DNA from: Melioribacteraceae bacterium
GTDB taxonomy: Bacteria > Bacteroidota > Ignavibacteria > Ignavibacteriales > Melioribacteraceae
Reading direction: 5' to 3'
NCBI GenBank assembly: GCA_026987055.1
Contig: JALSNL010000422.1
Span: 1 to 6,981 of the forward strand
Length of the DNA stretch: 6,981 nucleotides
Shown: piece after piece, positions 6,270 through 6,981 of the stretch
Position numbering within the stretch: position 1 is the stretch's first letter
How the letters are laid out: every line of letters starts with the position of its first letter
Position numbers and translations under genes: made by a program
Notes under the pieces: model-generated
Database searches by the model: none
What the model saw: the letters and a program-made list of their open reading frames with translations, nothing else
What the model was told of the DNA's origin: nothing

Positions 6270-6902
6270 TTAATTATAAGAAAAGAAGAAGAGAGAATAG
6301 ATTCTAAAAAATTGCGACGGATATAATTTATTATTTTTTCGTAAAGAATTACCAAATGCGGCTCCTAAACCGTTGGTTTCCAAATCTCTAAAATCAACAC
6401 CCCCGCTTACTTTGAAAGAAGATTCGAAAAGCTCTACAAAAATGCCTAACACTTGAGATGCGTGAATAAAAGAAATATTATAAGCTAAAAAAGCGTTGCC
6501 AAAAAAATGAGCAACTTTATCTTTGTCTTGCCCGCCTTTAACGGGTGAATCAAAATAAACAATGCCGGGGGAATTTTTTACTTTTCTATGGAATAGCTTT
6601 TCATTTACAGCCGGTAATCTTAAAGGTATCCTCAAATTTAAAATGGGAATTTTTATCGGCATTCTATTAAACGGTAAAGTACCAAAAGTTAAAGCGAGCA
6701 ACGCTTCGGAAATATCTCCTTTATAAAATTCCAAACTGCGTTTGTATAAAGAATCAACTAACTCCGGATCACTTTTTGTTTTGCTCAGTTCTGCAAACTC
6801 GTTTGAAGCAATATATTTTGAAAGAAAAATTACACCGTCTTCAAACGAAGGCATCCCCGTTTGACTAAATATTAGGTTATTGAAGAATATAAAAAGAAAC
6901 AA
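6270..6902 (-). CDS. Exported protein of unknown function with weak VanZ/DUF2279-like pattern; start uncertain
   Basis: The visible frame from TTG 6902 codes for 210 residues; it ends at TAA 6272-6270. Its first residues (FLFIFFNNLIFSQ) are the hydrophobic core and end of a signal peptide but lack the basic start. Upstream the frame stays open to the window edge with fitting basic residues (LKLKRTNFLHKNF) but no ATG, GTG or other TTG. The real start may lie beyond 6981, may be an unusual codon, or a frameshift may separate it from ATG 6951. The C-terminal half carries QDKDKVAHFFGNAFLAYN (H132), GIFVELFE (E157), then VDFRDLETNGLGAAFG (D170, D173, N177, G180). This order of D/H, E, D, N and G recalls VanZ-like and DUF2279 proteins. 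That resemblance is weak and is not a function. It precedes the NtrC-type regulator by 42 bases and may share its transcript. Confidence 0.6.
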   Translation of the reverse strand: MFLFIFFNNLIFSQTGMPSFEDGVIFLSKYIASNEFAELSKTKSDPELVDSLYKRSLEFYKGDISEALLALTFGTLPFNRMPIKIPILNLRIPLRLPAVNEKLFHRKVKNSPGIVYFDSPVKGGQDKDKVAHFFGNAFLAYNISFIHASQVLGIFVELFESSFKVSGGVDFRDLETNGLGAAFGNSLRKNNKLYPSQFFRIYSLFFFSYN

Positions 6903-6981
6903 AACATAAAAATTTTTGTGTAAAAAATTGGTTCTTTTTAATTTTAAACATTTTACAAATAAAACAATATTTCCATTAAAC

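Noticed and set aside
1..6981. CRISPR arrays, tRNA or rRNA genes, insertion sequences
   Set aside because: No regular direct repeats, cloverleaf-like segments or transposase coding were seen on either strand by eye.

Overview
The window is AT-rich, uses many TTA/AAA/ATT codons, has A-rich rather than Shine-Dalgarno-rich translation starts, and encodes secreted proteins whose signal peptides end in '-SQ'. Together with a Bacteroidota-style sensor kinase (large periplasmic propeller region fused to HisKA_3/HATPase), this suggests a member of the Bacteroidota/Ignavibacteriota (FCB) group. The phylum assignment is an inference from style, not from a marker gene.

Left part (+ strand): the window opens inside the 3' end of a TerB-like gene (to 239). 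A hairpin at 273-305 follows, then a very large gene (335-3619). It encodes a sensor histidine kinase whose periplasmic part appears to be two seven-unit beta-propellers in tandem: an N-terminal Ycf48/BNR-like one, then seven FG-GAP/VCBS repeats with Ca2+-binding-type loops. These lead into an ASPIC/UnbV domain, three membrane helices and a cytoplasmic HisKA_3-HATPase core. A NarL/FixJ-type response regulator (3689-4318) lies 69 bases downstream on the same strand and is the obvious phosphotransfer partner. The pair looks like a complete membrane-to-DNA two-component system with an unusual sensor.

Middle (4319-4503): a non-coding gap between convergent genes. It holds a perfect 16-base inverted repeat whose arms are themselves small hairpins, plus a second imperfect hairpin. 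These are probably transcription terminators for both directions and perhaps a REP-like element.

Right part (- strand, read from right to left): an exported protein of unknown function with a weak VanZ/DUF2279-like H...E...D...N..G pattern (6902-6270, start uncertain), a complete NtrC-type sigma-54-dependent response regulator (6227-4872) and a HINT-type histidine triad hydrolase (4848-4504). Gaps of 42 and 23 bases suggest one transcript. No partner kinase for the NtrC-type regulator is visible.

The best candidate for something little described is the double-propeller/ASPIC sensor kinase with its response regulator. The remaining genes belong to familiar families.
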